Assembly: GCA_030068145.1 (NCBI GenBank)
Contig: JAPJBO010000076.1
Coordinates: 248,001-312,000, forward strand
DNA: 64,000 nt
Direction: 5' to 3'
Origin: Diplonema papillatum
Lineage: Eukaryota > Euglenozoa > Diplonemea > Diplonemida > Diplonemidae
Shown here: piece after piece, positions 51,901-61,660 of the stretch
Layout of the letters: each line of letters opens with the position of its first letter
How positions within the stretch are numbered: the first letter of the stretch is position 1
Notes under the pieces: model-generated
Databases searched by the model: none
Seen by the model: only the letters and a program-made list of their open reading frames with translations
What the model was told of the DNA's origin: nothing
Translations under genes and position numbers: made by a program

Positions 51901-52384
51901 CAGAACCTACCTCAGGAAAGGCATGAGCGAAACAACATTGCGCAAGCTGTTGTTTATTGCTCTCAACATGCCATCTACTGGGGAAGGGAATACGGTTCCT
52001 TCTGCTGTGATGGAACACGTGTTAACAACCTTTGTCGTGGACGGGGTTTCTGTTCGAGCCAGAAAGCAGCTGACACGGCCAGGGAATCCTGACGATGAGG
52101 GCGACTCTGATGACGACTCGGCTGGCCTTGCTGGTGAGTTTGAAGATGCAAAAGCTTCCAGTGACACCGATTCAAGTACGGGGTCTGAAGACGAGCGTTC
52201 CGTTCTACTTCACTCTGACAATCGCAAGCTGAAGTACGCGTCCTATCCTTTTTACACAGAGGCCAAAGACATCATTTCGTCTTGGCGAAGGGCTTTTTCC
52301 TCCAATCCTTCTCTCTACTTCAATCCGACGGAGGCCCAAGAACACGTGACAAGCGCACGCAACGTGCGCCAGCGTGTTCGATGA
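48914..52384 (+). CDS. hAT-superfamily transposase (full-length frame)
   Basis: 1156 codons without a stop. The N-terminal ~230 residues include a charged coiled coil (EEKRIAAEKKEAVEAAARAK). A BED/TTF-like zinc finger follows: Cys 333, CRCC at 340-343, HRKKT downstream. The RNase H-like core has FTSIMFDEAED (Asp 504), ATDGCSTMKG (Asp 569), WCLGHKLNLA (Cys 598, His 601) and RWVSH (Trp 674). The C-terminal dimerisation segment is PLGSAGVERLFSRVKLI (Glu 987). An acidic tail (DDEGDSDDDS) is unusual. All catalytic acids (D, D, E) appear present, so it may be active or recently so. It resembles the vertebrate ZNF862/KIAA1586-like hAT type. Ends of the element were not found. It could mobilise hAT MITEs such as 5389-5667, but this is untested. 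Confidence 0.88.
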   Translation: MNALFGGCSRKPGVTGPGGQIPSLAYHTEYELWTAADFKTIPVVHRSYPKPWPGKNTLFSVKPAKVGTEVADVKEFLSLQLLVRGFSSSQNFPQPKKVWLLKKADELASSDTGGKKTWVQLVGETGKAWVAEEKRIAAEKKEAVEAAARAKAAQEELEKQMAAEVTARRLSEGEVQTAMEVEAETPNAVSTQAALPSFPTSGPQEPKNLYLSDAYLRQLVLLVKEQFTRETLEERIALREILASRSAGKRKQATKPREYKRIAGPAPYVSLLDYEVSAFLRSKYGLDDGACVPQFGGTGSMFPTDFELLCIPPDLFSNKRFRGVLKANPWILCTSQGMYCRCCRRQTAGKKKRAFINLCIPFEVFKKGLLPQYIEKHRKKTVGHNKAWSSFLNLLEDQMRLPSSCQLPSTLEDLKQRLMNTQHLVFVIQTIVDTIKRDLPMSSIRDTFSLVSLFDDSIRSFCKTRLNMSSPYFLEVIVDSLYSWCKSHVLEKIQASEFTSIMFDEAEDVKRSKQHALFFKILSEEGVEEVFWDILPLRKSATGENVAAHIAGMADNVQTWTTTMGIATDGCSTMKGDYKGVQTRLREQLVPFAIWIWCLGHKLNLACIEACRSAPQIQASVTATEEIFSLFRKGQGDISYKTRKFKECKEACSVTDNFFVFRDLELVEPGDTRWVSHERAAQTIAECIKPILLAIARLCEEKDIPQALHLREKLNHTVCLSFSLLAQATPILSKLSQSLQRSDTCWTEVLKLKEYYLSWLRRLRDIPLTDEQIAEDPEERLHFVEYITFWEKLKDAVPPSWNRQPLDYAFFVAFHREFATPFLDRLISLVEERLGDLPVLSSLGVYDPNGPLVESLFHDVDLTCGTPSDVASRLLPQRLDPLLKKLNPFFAHFCCTRKEKKTVHPTGATTWTVQPPFYSQAFEATVREQLPEALVRMKQMTNVNKKCSFTENTLDFLRDTHCQLRFPETCQVLKMALVFPLGSAGVERLFSRVKLIRTYLRKGMSETTLRKLLFIALNMPSTGEGNTVPSAVMEHVLTTFVVDGVSVRARKQLTRPGNPDDEGDSDDDSAGLAGEFEDAKASSDTDSSTGSEDERSVLLHSDNRKLKYASYPFYTEAKDIISSWRRAFSSNPSLYFNPTEAQEHVTSARNVRQRVR

Positions 52385-52464
52385 GCGTTCTTTGAGTGTT
52401 CAGAAATACTTGTGCTTTCATTTATTTCTTGTTTTCGATTTTGTTTTGAGTAATTTTCTTTTAG

Positions 52465-52582
52465 CGCCTGCGCGACCAGTTGGTACCATTTGCCATTTGG
52501 ATTTGGTGCTTGGGGCACAAACTCAACTTCGCCTGCATTGAGGCGTGTCGTAGTGCTCCGCAGATACAGGCATCTGTCACTG
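52465..52582 (+). repeat. Duplicate of an internal hAT coding segment, downstream of the gene
   Basis: Matches 50665-50782 with about four differences in 118 bp. The copied part encodes the CxxH-LNLA motif region. It sits 80 bp after the stop codon and has no start. Confidence 0.92.
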
Positions 52583-52725
52583 CACGGCTCAAAACGGACT
52601 AGTGACGTAAATCTGCGTCGGTGCTCGCGCCCCCCAGGCAGGCTCTTGGTGGAACCCCAAACGGGGGGGTTCTCCCGTTGAACAAGCGTGGCGCAAAGAA
52701 CGCATGTCTGCATAATGACCTGCCT

Positions 52726-52727
<2 letters not shown>

Positions 52728-52759
<32 letters not shown>
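52728..52759. repeat. A32 tract
   Basis: A pure poly(A) run 30 bp upstream of the next ATG. It may be the tail of a retroposed segment that includes 52465-52727 (inference). Confidence 0.85.
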
Positions 52760-52760
<1 letters not shown>

Positions 52761-52788
52761 ACAACAAAAACCGCAAATACTTTGAACG

Positions 52789-53607
52789 ATGGCGTCCAGC
52801 ATTGGAGTCTGGGAAGCGTCGACGGGAGCCGTCGTAGAGATTCACCGGGAGGTCAAAGAGCGACTTGAAGAGCTTTTCGGCAAAGATGCCCCATCCAGGC
52901 TAGCGAAACCCGATACCCGAATTGTGGGCTCAGGCGAAGTCTTCTTCATGTCATGCTTTGCCGGTGCTGGCTTGATCGAGAGGTTTCTGCGCGGGTCCGG
53001 ACGTGCCAACCTCTTCGTAAAGAACCTTGTATCCAAAGAGACATTCGAGGCCAGGAAGAGATTTGAAGTTGTCTGGATGAAAGGTATTGGCCATGATGAA
53101 GTCGACGAAGCAGTAAAGAGGATGGTGAGCCTCGATTCGGCAACACACTGGGGGCCGGTTGTGTCGAGACGTGGGTTAGGCGTACGTGTAAAAGAAGGTC
53201 CGTTCACCTGCAGACGGTCGAGCAAGGCGTCGGGGGGGGAGACCGACAAAGGACGTTTTTACGTGGTGAAGGGTGTACCGGCAGCTGCACACAAAGAGCA
53301 GATCGCCAGGGCCCTCGAGAAAATGGGCAGGTCAGCTCTCGTTGCAAGACCTGTTGTTGCCGACGAAGGCCGTCACTGGGTTGTCAAAAGCAAAGACGAT
53401 CCGCCAACCAATGAGGTATACGTCGACGGGGCGCAGCTCATAATCGAGAGCACCGATCGTCCTCGCAACACCCCACTTGTCAACAAACCCAAACCAACAT
53501 CCGACTCACCAAGGGCATATTATGCACCGACAAATCCGCCCAACACGAACAAGTACGTGACGCAAGTCGAGCTCGACGGACTAAGGAAGGAACTCGAAGC
53601 AAACTAA
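52789..53607 (+). CDS. Retroelement ORF1-like protein, C-terminus frameshifted
   Basis: 272 codons from ATG. Residues about 60-125 and 150-225 resemble paired RNA-binding modules (FFMSCFAGAGLIERFLRGSG; FYVVKGVPAAAHKEQIARAL; GRHWVVKSKDD), followed by a Pro-rich linker and a coiled coil (VELDGLRKELEA). The frame stops, but a one-base shift continues the coil (QTNKIEEVSTSIRTDVQK) to a stop at 53778. RRM-like domains plus a coiled coil downstream of a poly(A) tract suit ORF1 of a non-LTR element. No reverse transcriptase follows, so it would be a truncated copy. A host gene remains possible. Confidence 0.45.
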   Translation: MASSIGVWEASTGAVVEIHREVKERLEELFGKDAPSRLAKPDTRIVGSGEVFFMSCFAGAGLIERFLRGSGRANLFVKNLVSKETFEARKRFEVVWMKGIGHDEVDEAVKRMVSLDSATHWGPVVSRRGLGVRVKEGPFTCRRSSKASGGETDKGRFYVVKGVPAAAHKEQIARALEKMGRSALVARPVVADEGRHWVVKSKDDPPTNEVYVDGAQLIIESTDRPRNTPLVNKPKPTSDSPRAYYAPTNPPNTNKYVTQVELDGLRKELEAN

Positions 53608-53732
53608 CAAGATCGAAGAAGTCTCAACGTCTATCCGCACAGACGTCCAGAAGCAGCCCCCAAAGAAACGGTACAGAAATGTCCTGGATAAGGGTACCCT
53701 ATGGCCTGCCCCGAATAAGCGGGATAGCTCGC

Positions 53733-53750
53733 AGAGAGAGAGAGAGAGAG
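53733..53750. repeat. Short (GA)n run
   Basis: Nine GA units inside the frameshifted extension of the ORF1-like gene. Confidence 0.9.
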
Positions 53751-53809
53751 CTAAATTGGAGAATTTCAGATTTACTTAACCTCTACACCCTGGACTTCAG
53801 CAGCCATAT

Positions 53810-55267
53810 GAGACGATGCCAAAACCCCCCCCCCCCTTTGCACTAATAAAATATTTTTTGACGTCACTCCATACTGGCCCCGAACCCCCATCTGTGTGGC
53901 CCAAAACGGGTCCCAAACGGTTTTTGACGGGCTGAGTCGAGGTAAAGGGGTCTCTGAAGGCCCACGAATGGGCCCAGGTGGGCCCAGGTGGGCCCCGGAG
54001 CGGGCTCTCAGTGCGAGGGGGTGTGCCCCCAAAATGGGGTCATTTTCAAAGCCTCGCCACTACTCAAGCTAGTCAAACACCTTCTGGCCTCCAGCGGGAA
54101 ACCCAGACTACACAACGACAAGATCGGCTGTGTTCCGCTGTAGATAGCCACCAGCGGGTCCTCTTGAAGCCGAAGAGTGTTCTCAGGGGTCACAGATAGC
54201 CCTACTTGGCCACCCCGCCTGCAGCGCCTGCAGTGGGCAGGCACACATTGTAAATAGAGTGGGTGCAGCAGGTGCACCCTGCCTTTACCAGCAGTACTAA
54301 TTAAGAATACAGGTTGACCCAGGAAAACGGAAACTAAGAGAGGGGAAAATGCCAAAGATCACGGGTCTGGAGTTCGTGGAGTCATCGGTGCGAGCAATGC
54401 AGAAGTTATCGCCGTTTCATGAGGAAACAAGACGTGGTCAGTCCATGCAGAGACGACTCGTAGCCAGCAGGACCTTTTGTGAAAAGGTCTCTGGTGACGA
54501 CCTGATCGGTTTCTTTCTCGCCCTAATGACAGAGGAGGAGAAGGTTGACATCTGGAAGCGCCTTTCTGGTAGGCTTTCAGAAGCCTTCAACAGCCTTGAC
54601 GACGAGGCGAGCCGGCGACGCATCGTGAGCGGTTTGGACTGGGCACGTGCCCGGTACAGGGCTGTTGGAATGGTCGTGGGTGACAATATCTGGAAGAACC
54701 GGGGAAAGGCTGCCGAGATTGGCGTTGGCGGGAGGCCCACAGTTGTCACACCAGAGATGCGTGAAAAGGTATCTCAGGAGCATGACCAATTCTACACGCC
54801 AACATCAAGGGTACTGAAGAGGCTTTCAAAAGAAGAAGAAGAAGAGCCTGTCACGGCACACAACCTCTTGGTACCGTACCGTCTTGTGTACGACGAGAGC
54901 ATTCTTCGGCTTCAAGAGGACCCGCTGGTGGCTATCTACGGCGGAACACAGCCGATCTTGTCGTTTTGAAGTCTGGGTTTCCCGCTGGAGGCCAGAAGGT
55001 GTTTGACTAGCTTGAGTAGTGGCGAGGCCCGAAAATGACCCCATTTTGGGGACTCTCCTCCTCGCGCTCCAGGGGCCTACCTGGGCCTACCTGGGCCCAC
55101 CTGGGCCTATTCGTGGGCCTTCAGAGACCCCTTTACCTCGACTCAGCCCGCCAAAAACCGTTTGGGAACCGTTTTGGGCCACACAGGTGGGGGTTCGGGG
55201 CCAGTATGGGGTGACATCAAAAAAAGTTTTATTAGTGCAAAGGGGGGGGGGGGGTTTTGGCATCGTA
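53810..55267 (+). mobile_element. 1.46-kb element with ~375-bp terminal inverted repeats
   Basis: 53810-54185 and 54896-55267 are inverted copies: ACGATGCCAAAAC, C12, TTTGCACTAATAAAA, GGCCCACGAAT, CTTCTGGCCTCCAGCGGGAA and CTTGAAGCCGAAGA occur in matching order. CCATAT flanks both ends (53804-53809, 55268-55273), a possible 6-bp target duplication. The right repeat carries the 3' end of the 54349 ORF, and the left repeat carries the same codons inverted. Confidence 0.9.
54349..54969 (+). CDS. 206-aa protein of the long-TIR element
   Basis: MPKITGLEFVESSVRAMQKL starts the frame. The middle is helical (DDLIGFFLALMTEEEKVDIW). A GRPTVVTPEMREKVSQEHD segment looks like the linker/helix of a transposase DNA-binding domain. 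An acidic SKEEEEEP and LRLQEDPLVAIYGGTQ end it, the latter encoded in the inverted repeat. No catalytic core is visible, so it is either an accessory protein or the remaining N-terminus of an internally deleted transposase. Family unknown. Confidence 0.5.
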   Translation: MPKITGLEFVESSVRAMQKLSPFHEETRRGQSMQRRLVASRTFCEKVSGDDLIGFFLALMTEEEKVDIWKRLSGRLSEAFNSLDDEASRRRIVSGLDWARARYRAVGMVVGDNIWKNRGKAAEIGVGGRPTVVTPEMREKVSQEHDQFYTPTSRVLKRLSKEEEEEPVTAHNLLVPYRLVYDESILRLQEDPLVAIYGGTQPILSF

Positions 55268-55279
55268 CCATATACTAAG

Positions 55280-55435
55280 TCAATGCGGGAGTGGCCACTC
55301 CCGCATTGAGGGAATGCCGCTCCATTGAGGGAGTGCCACTCCCGCATTGAGGGAGTGCCACTCGGAGTGCCACTCCCGCATTGAGGGGGTCTCACTCCCG
55401 TATTGGGGGAGTGCCACTCCCGCATTGAGAAAACC
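55280..55435. repeat. Palindromic minisatellite of CACTCCCGCATTGAGGGAGTG units
   Basis: Five to six units of GTGCCACTCCCGCATTGAGG. The same palindromic word is in the MITE at 27515-27606. Confidence 0.88.
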
Positions 55436-56404
55436 ACTCCAGCAATCCGGAGTGGGAGTCCGGGGTGTATACTTGGACAAAAAGGTACTCTGATGTCGTC
55501 TTCGCGTACGTGGATACGCGTCTTCTTTCCGAAAGCGTGGCATCTCAAAAGGAAAAGGGGGAAATTGATACCTGGAGCATGGGCTGGTTACCAGTTGGGT
55601 TTGACGCGTAGCGCTGAGACCTGCAGCAGTCCGTGCAAACGGAAAAAGCCAGCACGAATACGCCAAGGCCCTGTTGGGTGTGAGTTGCGCAGTGCGTGTG
55701 TGTGTTTAAGTTCAGGGCTTTGAGTGGGTAACGGCTGAAGCGAAGTATAGCCCACTTGTCACTTTCACCAGTCGGCTTTGAGTTTCCGACACGCTGCTTT
55801 TGGGTCCTGTGACTCCTCTCCGAAGGATGGGTGAGCGGGATCCTTCGGGGGACGGATAGAGCGTGGGAGGCTGCCAGCTTCTCCATCCGGCACTCGGCTC
55901 AAGACTTCTGTTTTCATCTTGCGGTGTTAGCTGCACGGGGTTTTCGGCCCCGGGCAACAGCTGAGTGTCTTTACACAGGCGGCACATCTCACCCGAGGAT
56001 GCGGCAAGCTCTCTCTGTGCAATGAGCTTGGCCAGACTAGCTGTTCAAAACTCCTGGTGCAAGCACCTGTCATGGTCGGCAGTCGTCACCTGAGTCACAG
56101 TTTTGAGTCCTGTTCCGAGACTCGCTCGCACGGGGAAGTGGCGCGCATTAGTTGTCGCCAAGCATTCTGCAATGCTGATGACTGCTACCCCTGCGTGTGT
56201 GTGAGTTAAGTTGGAATCCCTTCTGTTTCTTCGCTATTCCTGGAAAGTCGATAAAAAATCGAAGGAGTACAAAAAGGGGGAAAACGGCGGGGCCTGCGTT
56301 TTGTCAGTTTTCGCTTTACCCCTCCAACCGGCCAACCTCGCTTTTGGCGAGTGGATATGAGTAGTCCGCTCAGAAACGTAAGGATTCCAACTTGACGCGC
56401 CGAA
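55436..56404. other. Left flank of the satellite, no gene recognised
   Basis: Contains 55724-55840 (GGTAACGGCTGAAGCGAAG to CGAAGGATGGGTGAGCGG), which recurs on the right side of the satellite at 61207-61320. Otherwise nothing supported. Confidence 0.6.
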
Positions 56405-59400
56405 GGCGCTCAAGCAAGCTTTGCTAGGTGTGTTGGGTCAATGCAGTGTGATTGCACTTGAACACACACCCTAGCAAGCTTGCTAGGTGTGTTGGGCAAT
56501 GCAGTGTGAGTGCACTTGAACACACACCCTAGCAAGCTTGCTAGGTGTGTTGGGCGATGCAGTGTGAGTGCACTTGAACACATACCCTAGCAAGCTTGCT
56601 AGGTGTGTTGGGCGATGCAGTGTGAGTGCACTTGAACACACACCCTAGCAAGCTTGCTAGGTGTGTTGGGCAATGCAGTGTGAGTGCACTTGAACACACA
56701 CCTAGCAAGCTTGCTAGGTGTGTTGGGCAATGCAGTGTGAGTGCACTTGAACACACACCCTAGCAAGCTTGCTAGGTGTGTTGGGCAATGCAGTGTGAGT
56801 GCACTTGAACACACACCCTAGCAAGCTTGCTAGGTGTGTTGGGCGATGCAGTGTGAGTGCACTTGAACACACACCCTAGCAAGCTTGCTAGGTGTGTTGG
56901 GTCAATGCAGTGTGAGTGCACTTGAACACACACCTAGCAAGCTTGCTAGAAGTGTGGGGCAATGCAGTGTGAGTGCACTTGAACACACACCCTAGCAAGC
57001 TTGCTAGGTGTGTTGGGCGATGCAGTGTGAGTGCACTTGAACACATACCCTAGCAAGCTTGCTAGGTGTTTTGGGCGATGCAGTGTGAGTGCACTTGAAC
57101 ACATACCCTAGCAAGCTTGCTAGGTGTGTTGGGCGATGCAGTGTGAGTGCACTTGAACACATACCCTAGCAAGCTTGCTAGGTGTGTTGGGCAATGCAGT
57201 GTGAGTGCACTTGAACACACACCCTAGCAAGCTTGCTAGGTGTGTTGGGCGATGCAGTGTGAGTGCACTTGAACACATACCCTAGCAAGCTTGCTAGGTG
57301 TGTTGGGCGATGCAGTGTGAGTGCACTTGAACACATACCCTAGCAAGCTTGCTAGGTGTGTTGGGCAATGCAGTGTGAGTGCACTTGAACACACACCCTA
57401 GCAAGCTTGCTAGGTGTGTTGGGCGATGCAGTGTGAGTGCACTTGAACACACACCTAGCAAGCTTGCTAGAAGTGTGGGTCAATGCAGTGTGAGTGCACT
57501 TGAACACACACCCTAGCAAGCTTGCTAGGTGTGTTGGGTCAATGCAGTGTGAGTGCACTTGAACACACACCTAGCAAGCTTGCTAGAAGTGTGGGTCAAT
57601 GCAGTGTGAGTGCACTTGAACACACACCCTAGCAAGCTTGCTAGGTGTGTTGGGCGATGCAGTGTGAGTGCACTTGAACACATACCCTAGCAAGCTTGCT
57701 AGGTGTGTTGGGCGATGCAGTGTGAGTGCACTTGAACACATACCCTAGCAAGCTTGCTAGGTGTGTTGGGCAATGCAGTGTGAGTGCACTTGAACACACA
57801 CCCTAGCAAGCTTGCTAGGTGTGTTGGGCGATGCAGTGTGAGTGCACTTGAACACACACCCTAGCAAGCTTGCTAGGTGTGTTGGGTCAATGCAGTGTGA
57901 GTGCACTTGAACACACACCTAGCAAGCTTGCTAGAAGTGTGGGGCAATGCAGTGTGAGTGCACTTGAACACACACCCTAGCAAGCTTGCTAGGTGTGTTG
58001 GGCAATGCAGTGTGAGTGCACTTGAACACACACCCTAGCAAGCTTGCTAGGTGTGTTGGGCGATGCAGTGTGAGTGCACTTGAACACACACCCTAGCAAG
58101 CTTGCTAGGTGTGTTGGGTCAATGCAGTGTGAGTGCACTTGAACACACACCTAGCAAGCTTGCTAGAAGTGTGGGGCAATGCAGTGTGAGTGCACTTGAA
58201 CACACACCCTAGCAAGCTTGCTAGGTGTGTTGGGCGATGCAGTGTGAGTGCACTTGAACACATACCCTAGCAAGCTTGCTAGGTGTGTTGGGCGATGCAG
58301 TGTGAGTGCACTTGAACACATACCCTAGCAAGCTTGCTAGGTGTGTTGGGCAATGCAGTGTGAGTGCACTTGAACACACACCCTAGCAAGCTTGCTAGGT
58401 GTGTTGGGCGATGCAGTGTGAGTGCACTTGAACACACACCCTAGCAAGCTTGCTAGGTGTGTTGGGTCAATGCAGTGTGAGTGCACTTGAACACACACCT
58501 AGCAAGCTTGCTAGAAGTGTGGGGCAATGCAGTGTGAGTGCACTTGAACACACACCCTAGCAAGCTTGCTAGGTGTGTTGGGCGATGCAGTGTGAGTGCA
58601 CTTGAACACATACCCTAGCAAGCTTGCTAGGTGTTTTGGGCGATGCAGTGTGAGTGCACTTGAACACATACCCTAGCAAGCTTGCTAGGTGTGTTGGGCG
58701 ATGCAGTGTGAGTGCACTTGAACACATACCCTAGCAAGCTTGCTAGGTGTGTTGGGCAATGCAGTGTGAGTGCACTTGAACACACACCCTAGCAAGCTTG
58801 CTAGGTGTGTTGGGCGATGCAGTGTGAGTGCACTTGAACACATACCCTAGCAAGCTTGCTAGGTGTGTTGGGCGATGCAGTGTGAGTGCACTTGAACACA
58901 TACCCTAGCAAGCTTGCTAGGTGTGTTGGGCAATGCAGTGTGAGTGCACTTGAACACACACCCTAGCAAGCTTGCTAGGTGTGTTGGGCGATGCAGTGTG
59001 AGTGCACTTGAACACACACCTAGCAAGCTTGCTAGAAGTGTGGGTCAATGCAGTGTGAGTGCACTTGAACACACACCCTAGCAAGCTTGCTAGGTGTGTT
59101 GGGTCAATGCAGTGTGAGTGCACTTGAACACACACCTAGCAAGCTTGCTAGAAGTGTGGGTCAATGCAGTGTGAGTGCACTTGAACACACACCCTAGCAA
59201 GCTTGCTAGGTGTGTTGGGCGATGCAGTGTGAGTGCACTTGAACACATACCCTAGCAAGCTTGCTAGGTGTGTTGGGCAATGCAGTGTGAGTGCACTTGA
59301 ACACATACCCTAGCAAGCTTGCTAGGTGTGTTGGGTCAATGCAGTGTGAGTGCACTTGAACACACACCTAGCAAGCTTGCTAGGTGTGTTGGGCGATGCA

Positions 59401-61195
59401 GTGTGAGTGCACTTGAACACATACCCTAGCAAGCTTGCTAGGTGTTTTGGGCGATGCAGTGTGAGTGCACTTGAACACACACCCTAGCAAGCTTGCTAGG
59501 TGTGTTGGGCGATGCAGTGTGAGTGCACTTGAACACATACCCTAGCAAGCTTGCTAGGTGTTTTGGGCAATGCAGTGTGAGTGCACTTGAACACACACCC
59601 TAGCAAGCTTGCTAGGTGTGTTGGGCGATGCAGTGTGAGTGCACTTGAACACATACCCTAGCAAGCTTGCTAGGTGTGTTGGGCGATGCAGTGTGAGTGC
59701 ACTTGAACACATACCCTAGCAAGCTTGCTAGGTGTGTTGGGCAATGCAGTGTGAGTGCACTTGAACACACACCCTAGCAAGCTTGCTAGGTGTGTTGGGC
59801 GATGCAGTGTGAGTGCACTTGAACACACACCCTAGCAAGCTTGCTAGGTGTGTTGGGCGATGCAGTGTGAGTGCACTTGAACACATACCCTAGCAAGCTT
59901 GCTAGGTGTGTTGGGCAATGCAGTGTGAGTGCACTTGAACACATACCCTAGCAAGCTTGCTAGGTGTGTTGGGTCAATGCAGTGTGAGTGCACTTGAACA
60001 CACACCTAGCAAGCTTGCTAGGTGTGTTGGGCGATGCAGTGTGAGTGCACTTGAACACATACCCTAGCAAGCTTGCTAGGTGTTTTGGGCGATGCAGTGT
60101 GAGTGCACTTGAACACACACCCTAGCAAGCTTGCTAGGTGTGTTGGGCGATGCAGTGTGAGTGCACTTGAACACATACCCTAGCAAGCTTGCTAGGTGTT
60201 TTGGGCAATGCAGTGTGAGTGCACTTGAACACACACCCTAGCAAGCTTGCTAGGTGTGTTGGGCGATGCAGTGTGAGTGCACTTGAACACATACCCTAGC
60301 AAGCTTGCTAGGTGTGTTGGGCGATGCAGTGTGAGTGCACTTGAACACATACCCTAGCAAGCTTGCTAGGTGTGTTGGGCAATGCAGTGTGAGTGCACTT
60401 GAACACACACCCTAGCAAGCTTGCTAGGTGTGTTGGGCGATGCAGTGTGAGTGCACTTGAACACACACCTAGCAAGCTTGCTAGAAGTGTGGGTCAATGC
60501 AGTGTGAGTGCACTTGAACACACACCCTAGCAAGCTTGCTAGAAGTGTGGGTCAATGCAGTGTGAGTGCACTTGAACACACACCCTAGCAAGCTTGCTAG
60601 GTGTGTTGGGTCAATGCAGTGTGAGTGCACTTGAACACACACCCTAGCAAGCTTGCTAGAAGTGTGGGTCAATGCAGTGTGAGTGCACTTGAACACATAC
60701 CCTAGCAAGCTTGCTAGGTGTGTTGGGCGATGCAGTGTGAGTGCACTTGAACACATACCCTAGCAAGCTTGCTAGGTGTGTTGGGCAATGCAGTGTGAGT
60801 GCACTTGAACACACACCCTAGCAAGCTTGCTAGGTGTGTTGGGCGATGCAGTGTGAGTGCACTTGAACACACACCTAGCAAGCTTGCTAGAAGTGTGGGT
60901 CAATGCAGTGTGAGTGCACTTGAACACACACCCTAGCAAGCTTGCTAGAAGTGTGGGTCAATGCAGTGTGAGTGCACTTGAACACACACCCTAGCAAGCT
61001 TGCTAGGTGTGTTGGGTCAATGCAGTGTGAGTGCACTTGAACACACACCCTAGCAAGCTTGCTAGAAGTGTGGGTCAATGCAGTGTGAGTGCACTTGAAC
61101 ACATACCCTAGCAAGCTTGCTAGGTGTGTTGGGTCAATGCAGTGTGAGTGCACTTGAACACAGACCTAGCAAGCTTTGCTAGGTGTGTGTTCAAG
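56405..61195. repeat. 58-bp satellite, ~82 units, with higher-order structure
   Basis: Unit: CTAGCAAGCTTGCTAG (16-bp perfect palindrome), GTGTGTTGGGCRATGCAGTG, TGAGTGCACTTGAACACAYA. Unit variants (ending CATACCC, CACACCC or CACACCT; starting GTGTGTTGGG, GTGTTTTGGG or AAGTGTGGG) recur in fixed order. For example, a block around 57000-57630 repeats at 58565-59195 (offset 1565 bp, 27 units), with further blocks ~638 and ~406 bp apart near the right end. Confidence 0.98.
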
Positions 61196-61206
61196 TGCAC
61201 GACTTC

Positions 61207-61320
61207 AAGTGGGCAACGGCTGGATCGAAGTTAGCCCGCTCGTCACTTTCGCCAGCCGCCTTTGAGTTCCGACACGCTGTTTTTGGTCCCGCGACTCCTC
61301 TCCGTAAAGGGGTGAGTGGT
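61207..61320. repeat. Right copy of the satellite-flanking repeat
   Basis: GTGGGCAACGGCTGGATCGA to CTCTCCGTAAAGGGGTGAG, about 85 percent like 55724-55840. Confidence 0.8.
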
Positions 61321-61330
61321 CGTTGCTGGT

Positions 61331-61359
61331 TTTGTGGGATAAGGACCTTATCCCACAAA
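61331..61359. repeat. Perfect 14-bp inverted repeat with 1-nt loop
   Basis: TTTGTGGGATAAGG and CCTTATCCCACAAA around a single A. Confidence 0.95.
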
Positions 61360-61376
61360 CCCAGACCTTATCATAA

Positions 61377-61660
61377 AGAAAAGAAGAAGAAAAAGGCCGC
61401 TCCTGGTCCAGGAACGTGACGGTCAACCACAGCTTGCAAAGCTTGAGTCGGAGGTAGCACAGTGCCACAACCCCGTCCGCTCTGCCCTGCGGCTGACCGT
61501 CTCGACGAGCTTGTGTTCAGCGCGAGCGGCAAGCCCCAAGGTGCGCCAAGCCTTGATGCTTTAGTTTGGGAAATCGGTAGCCACTTGACACGTAGGCCCG
61601 TGGCTCTGCAGTACCGCCGAACACGTGAAGCTTGGCTCCCGTGTAGCAGGCTTTCCCTGG
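61377..61660 (-). mobile_element. Retroposon family E, copy 5
   Basis: Reverse copy, AAG-rich end then GGCCGCTCCTGGTCCAGGAA to GTGTAGCAGGCTTTCCCTGG. TATCATAA flanks it at 61369-61376 and 61661-61668 (8 bp, with a partial match beyond). Confidence 0.88.

Noticed and set aside
48386..52581. CAGTG...CACTG pair as termini of the hAT element
   Set aside because: The flanking 8-mers do not match, so the pair is likely chance.
56405..61195. CRISPR-like array
   Set aside because: Units are contiguous 58-bp copies with no unique spacers and no cas genes; a eukaryotic satellite.
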